Source: Cricetomys ansorgei (taxonomy: Eukaryota > Chordata > Mammalia > Rodentia > Nesomyidae). Taken from it: a DNA stretch of 64,000 bases. Shown in pieces: positions 60,715-64,000 of the stretch. How positions within the stretch are numbered: the first letter of the stretch is position 1; each line of letters opens with the position of its first letter. Position numbers and translations under genes: made by a program. Where the stretch lies: assembly GCA_026225945.1 (NCBI GenBank), contig JAMJFZ010001868.1, positions 7,160,001 through 7,224,000 of the forward strand, read 5' to 3'. The notes below the pieces were generated by a model, which saw only the letters and a program-made list of their open reading frames with translations, had not been told where the DNA came from and did not search any database.

Positions 60715-61745
60715 TAGTGTTATCTCTTTCAGTCTTACTGTCCAGTGAGGACCCACAAACACCTAGACATTACAGGGTACTGCTATCATTCTTGGTTACC
60801 CTTCAGATCTTGACAATAAGGCCCTATTACTAGGAAAACCACATAATTGAGTAACGAACATGGGGAAATCAAACTGGTACTGTCAGATTTCCCAGCTATG
60901 AAATCTGAGAGTTACAATGATGTTTACCCTGGCAAGATAGGTCCATTCCTTCAATTGTGGCATTAATATCATGGGAGTAACCAAGCATTTTCTGAATAGA
61001 TTTAAGACCCACTCCACAAGATGAAATTCATACTTGAGAATATTACTGGGACCAAGAACATGTAGTAGATGGGTCATAATCCTTATATTCTGCTAAGTGG
61101 CCAAAGTGTTAAACTGACTCCTTATGACTTATTACATCCATAGTGAATCTCCCAGCCCTCATCAGACAAACTTTTTTCTGTAGGTGGTGACTTACACAGA
61201 GACATACCATATCCAAGGGATAGAGAATAAGAGACTGTGGAATACCAAGCCCTAAATGGAACATTTAAGTCAACACTCTCACTTTCTAAGACACAGGGAT
61301 CATCCTGGTTGAGGAGATGTAAAGAGTATAAGAATCTGTGGTGGTGGATGAATACCAGAAAATACTGTCTTCTGAGTGCAATACTGCAGGCTATACATAT
61401 GAACATACTGTGGTTATGACAACACATATAAGACATGCACAAACTCAAATTGGACCAAATCACAACATGGAGAGTGGATTGGCAACTGACAATTTCTGGG
61501 AGAAGAGAGTTGTTTTTCTTTTTAAAATGTATGCCCTGGTAAATAGGCCAAGTTCATGAAAGCCACACATCAAAGAATACATAAGCAGTTCAAATTGTAC
61601 TTGATGACTTAAAAAAAAATATTAAGAAAAGAACACAAAGTTGGGTGGGTAGGGAAAGATGGTTGGACCTGAGAGGAGTTAAAATGGGGCAAATATTATC
61701 GGAATACATTATATGATATTCTCTAATAAAAATTGCAAAAATAAA
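60715..61745 (+). mobile_element. 5'-truncated L1 (3'UTR only), older Lx-type
   Basis: The string 'ccctggcaagataggtccattccttcaattgtggcattaatatcatgggagtaacc', then 'gacccactccacaagatgaaattcat', 'tggccaaagtgttaaactgactcc', 'ccagccctcatcaga', 'agagaataagagactgtgg', 'ccctaaatggaacat', 'cagggatcat', 'tgggaaagatggttggacctgagaggagtt' and a terminal 'ctaataaaaattgcaaaaataaaa' follow the 3'UTR of old rodent L1 families in order. No ORF2 remains. The start is approximate. The element ends about 145 bp from the donor of the coding exon at 61891, antisense to Gabra4. Confidence 0.85.
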
Positions 61746-61890
61746 ATATCAATGCACAAATTATCGTTTTGCATTTTCCTAGATATCTGCCATTCTTAAA
61801 AATTATCATTGATATTTTCATGCTCTACCTACAACAAAAACTTTGACCAAGCAGCTGAAACCTTATAAGGAAGGAGATGAAGCCAAATAC

Positions 61891-62150
61891 CTGGAGAGAT
61901 GTTTCTGGGTGCTTCTCTTTCAGCACTGGAGCAGCTGGAATTTCTGGAGGAGGCTTCACGATCTTCTTTTTGGCTTTTTGCATCTGAATGTTGGTGAAAT
62001 AGTTGACAGCAGCAAACTCAATAAGAGCCGAAAATACAAAAGCAAAGCAGACGGCTATGAACCAATCCATGGCAGTCGCATAGGATACTTTGGGCAAAGA
62101 ATGCCGGGCACTGATGCTTAGGGTGGTCATTGTGAGGACTGTGGTTATTC
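61891..62150 (-). CDS. Gabra4: Gabra4 penultimate coding exon (end of M2, M3, start of M3-M4 loop)
   Basis: Coding exon of the GABA-A receptor alpha-4 subunit, a chloride channel subunit of the Cys-loop family that acts in neuronal plasma membranes, often outside synapses. Read on the minus strand, the exon follows a pyrimidine-rich acceptor (ttacatttaag) whose AG lies at 62151-62152. It enters in phase 1 (the first two bases complete a Gly codon) and encodes 86 residues. These run [15 protein letters not shown] (pore-lining M2, second half), the M2-M3 linker [15 protein letters not shown]3 ([19 protein letters not shown]) and the basic, proline-rich start of the cytoplasmic loop, ending ...ETSLQ. 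The donor is CAG|GTATTT, with GT at 61889-61890. The length (260 bp) and both splice sites keep the frame into the exon at 27740. There are no stops or frameshifts. Subunit assignment rests on the loop and on the C-terminus in the next exon; other alpha subunits share M2 and M3. Confidence 0.96.
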
Positions 62151-63137
62151 CTTAAATGTAAAAAAGCAAAGAGATAAAACATTTTACTGCTATATTTTCT
62201 ATGAAAAACAAGCTAACCCAAAAGGAAGAGGAGGGATGAGGTTGACAAAGTTACTACTAACTGACACCAACCACCTTTGATAGAGGATTTGACTACCTCT
62301 GCTTCATGAAAATCAGCACAGGTTTTGAAGTAAGAGATAGGTATGTTCAGTTCCTGGCTTTTGTAATCATCAGCTCAATGTGACTTGGTTCAAGATTGAA
62401 AAATTCCTCTGTATATTCTAAGTTTACTATAAAAACATATAAAGCATATAGAATATATTGATTCTATAGTGGAATCTGAAACAATACACCTGAGGAATCA
62501 ACACCTCCCAAGAAGGATGATTCGTTCAAACAATGACTCTCAGACAGGAATAAAAAGCTGGGTACAACTGGCCTTCTAAATGGGAGCATGAGAATATACT
62601 AGGTAAGCCAGGCTCATTACTGCTGATAATTATTGTCAGCTAAATCACAAAGTCATATACAAGTTATTATCATTAAATGACTATAATCAATTGAATAAAA
62701 TTAATACATTCATTGGTTGTTTCAAATCCTAATTTATGAAAACTGTGACTATATTCTTGGCTAAATGTACTTCTAGAACAATTTTTTCTTTTAAATGTGG
62801 GTGTTTACCTCACATTGGTTTACAATTTGAAGCAGAATACTTGCAACGAGATTAGAGCTCTTTTTCCAGCAATCATTTTCTGAAACAACACTTCCAGAAA
62901 AAGTGCCTTCTTAACCTAGAGAAAAGTTTGGGCTCTGGTCTTAGTAAAACACGGCTTGTTGTTAGAACTACAGAACAAGGCATTTTGAGGGTTGTCTCTA
63001 TTTCCATTTATATATGTTCATCTAATCAATATTATTTAGGTTGTCCTGGTAATTCCTAGGGCACTTACTCTATCTATTTATACTCATTCTACACAACCCC
63101 TAGGATAGGTCCTGAAGCTAATGCACCCAGGTATCTG

Positions 63138-63195
63138 TGGATGATGGTGATAGGGGCGGCATTAATGATGATGATGGTGACAATGATGAAGGCAC
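63138..63195 (+). repeat. Degenerate (GAT)n repeat
   Basis: 'gatgatggtgatagg...aatgatgatgatggtgacaatgatgaag'. Confidence 0.8.
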
Positions 63196-63699
63196 CTTAA
63201 CTGTATACAACCACTCTAACTGAAAGGCAAATAATCCATGTTCAACTCAAAATATAGGAAATTTTTGCAACAATAAAGGAATAATCATATTTTGATTTGA
63301 AAAACAATACTATGTCTTCAATTCAGTCAACCTTGAATCAGACAAATTTCAACTTTGGAAAAAAAAAAAAAAAGCAGTACACCCTGCTTCCAGTTTGAGA
63401 AGAACATCCTTAAAAGCCACCATGTTAAATACTACTTCAAAAATCACCAGTCATGTAGTGTGAGATGCATCATAAATTCACAATAAACAAAACTCATTGC
63501 TTGGTTTCAGTCCAATCTTTTTTCTCCAATTCCAGTCCCTCCTTAAGCCATTGGTTCTTTGAAGATGGAAATTTGAGGCATCTATGCATCAAATAAGCTA
63601 CAAACTTTTAAAGAATATTCTAATATTATACATAAATATATTGCATAACTTGTTTCATAATTTTAAGCATTTTATTAGCCTAAAGTAAATCTCGGGAGA

Positions 63700-63947
63700 T
63701 TTAAAAATGTATGTATATGCTTATGCATATTGGTATGTATGCATACGTGTATACATATGTATATATATGTGTATATGTATGTATGATGTGTCTGCCATTG
63801 TGCAGGTGACCAGAGGCCAGAAGAGCTCATTGGATTCCCTGGAGTTGGAGTGACAAGCCACTAAAACCCTTTTGGTGTGGATGCTGGAAACCAAATCTGT
63901 ACTCTAGCAGAAAAAGAAATAGTTTTAACCCCTGAGCCATGTAGATT
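63700..63947 (-). mobile_element. tRNA-derived SINE (B3-like), reversed, with TATG-rich tail
   Basis: A (TATG)n-like tail (63705-63784), then 'gtctgccattgtgcaggtgaccagaggccagaagagctcattggattccctggagttggagtgacaagcc...gtggatgctggaaacca' and the reversed head '...ttttaacccctgagccatgtag'. Confidence 0.78.
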
Positions 63948-64000
63948 TTTTAAAAAAAACCTTATTCCATTAAATAGGTAGCTTTACTGCCTATCTATGC

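Larger units (their letters stand above)
27741..61890 (-). other. Gabra4: Gabra4 last intron, 34,150 bp
   Basis: The intron lies between the donor CAG|GTATTT (GT at 61889-61890) and the acceptor tcttttcag (AG at 27741-27742) on the minus strand, and is phase 0. It interrupts the coding sequence within the M3-M4 cytoplasmic loop. It carries B1, B3, B4 and ID SINEs, MIR and L2 relics, a solo MaLR-type LTR, a 3'-truncated L1 near the upstream exon, several microsatellites and a degenerate minisatellite, each listed separately. No further coding exon was recognised inside it on either strand. Confidence 0.9.
62151..64000 (-). other. Gabra4: Gabra4 intron upstream of the penultimate exon (partial)
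   Basis: This is sequence upstream (minus-strand sense) of the acceptor at 62151-62152. It interrupts the coding region within M2, between Phe-Gly and Ile, in phase 1. It is AT-rich with no coding exon visible. It contains a degenerate GAT-type repeat (63138-63195), an A14 run near 63360, and a B3-like SINE with a TATG-rich tail at the edge of the window. Confidence 0.85.

Noticed and set aside
61843..62121. 92-codon plus-strand frame opposite the penultimate Gabra4 exon
   Set aside because: Antisense shadow of the coding exon.

Overview
This is mammalian, non-coding-dominated genomic DNA from a muroid-type rodent. The SINE content supports this: many B1 copies, B3/B2-type and B4 copies, one ID element, rodent L1 with a G-rich 3' tail, and an ORR1-type MaLR LTR. 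No bacterial operons, phage, CRISPR arrays or tRNA/rRNA genes are seen. The species is not determined. The B1 copies share a 'GTTACAAC' variant that I do not associate with the mouse consensus.

One protein-coding gene is recognised: the 3' end of Gabra4 (GABA-A receptor alpha-4 subunit) on the minus strand. The penultimate coding exon (260 bp, second half of M2, M3 and the start of the intracellular loop) is at 61891-62150. The last coding exon (rest of the M3-M4 loop, M4, C-terminus ...KSESLM, stop) is at 27219-27740. They are separated by a 34,150 bp intron in phase 0, filled with SINEs, MIR/L2 relics, microsatellites, a solo MaLR LTR, a degenerate minisatellite and a 3'-truncated L1. Positions 62151-64000 are the adjoining upstream intron.

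Low-coordinate side (1-27218): the sequence just below the stop codon (25206-27218) is taken as Gabra4 3'UTR. A nearly full-length but mutated L1 (18944-25194, plus strand, antisense to Gabra4) with a clear target-site duplication lies just beyond. Further out are AT-rich, repeat-poor DNA, an ORR1-type LTR with an internal tandem expansion (2906-3331), an ERV1-type solo LTR with a 4-bp duplication (2130-2702), and a CpG-rich promoter-like segment (about 1320-1640). That segment has GABP/ETS, GC-box and YY1 motifs and a possible splice donor on the minus strand. From the known mammalian gene order (COX7B2 next to GABRA4, same strand) it is proposed as the Cox7b2 first exon and promoter; this is inference.

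No undescribed gene system was found. The most unusual items are the composite region at 44590-45900 (purine tract, unidentified 320 bp block, degenerate minisatellite), the hexamer expansion inside a B1 at 30933-31060, the VNTR inside the ORR1 LTR, a 95-bp direct repeat at 11781/12421, and the promoter candidate at 1.5 kb.
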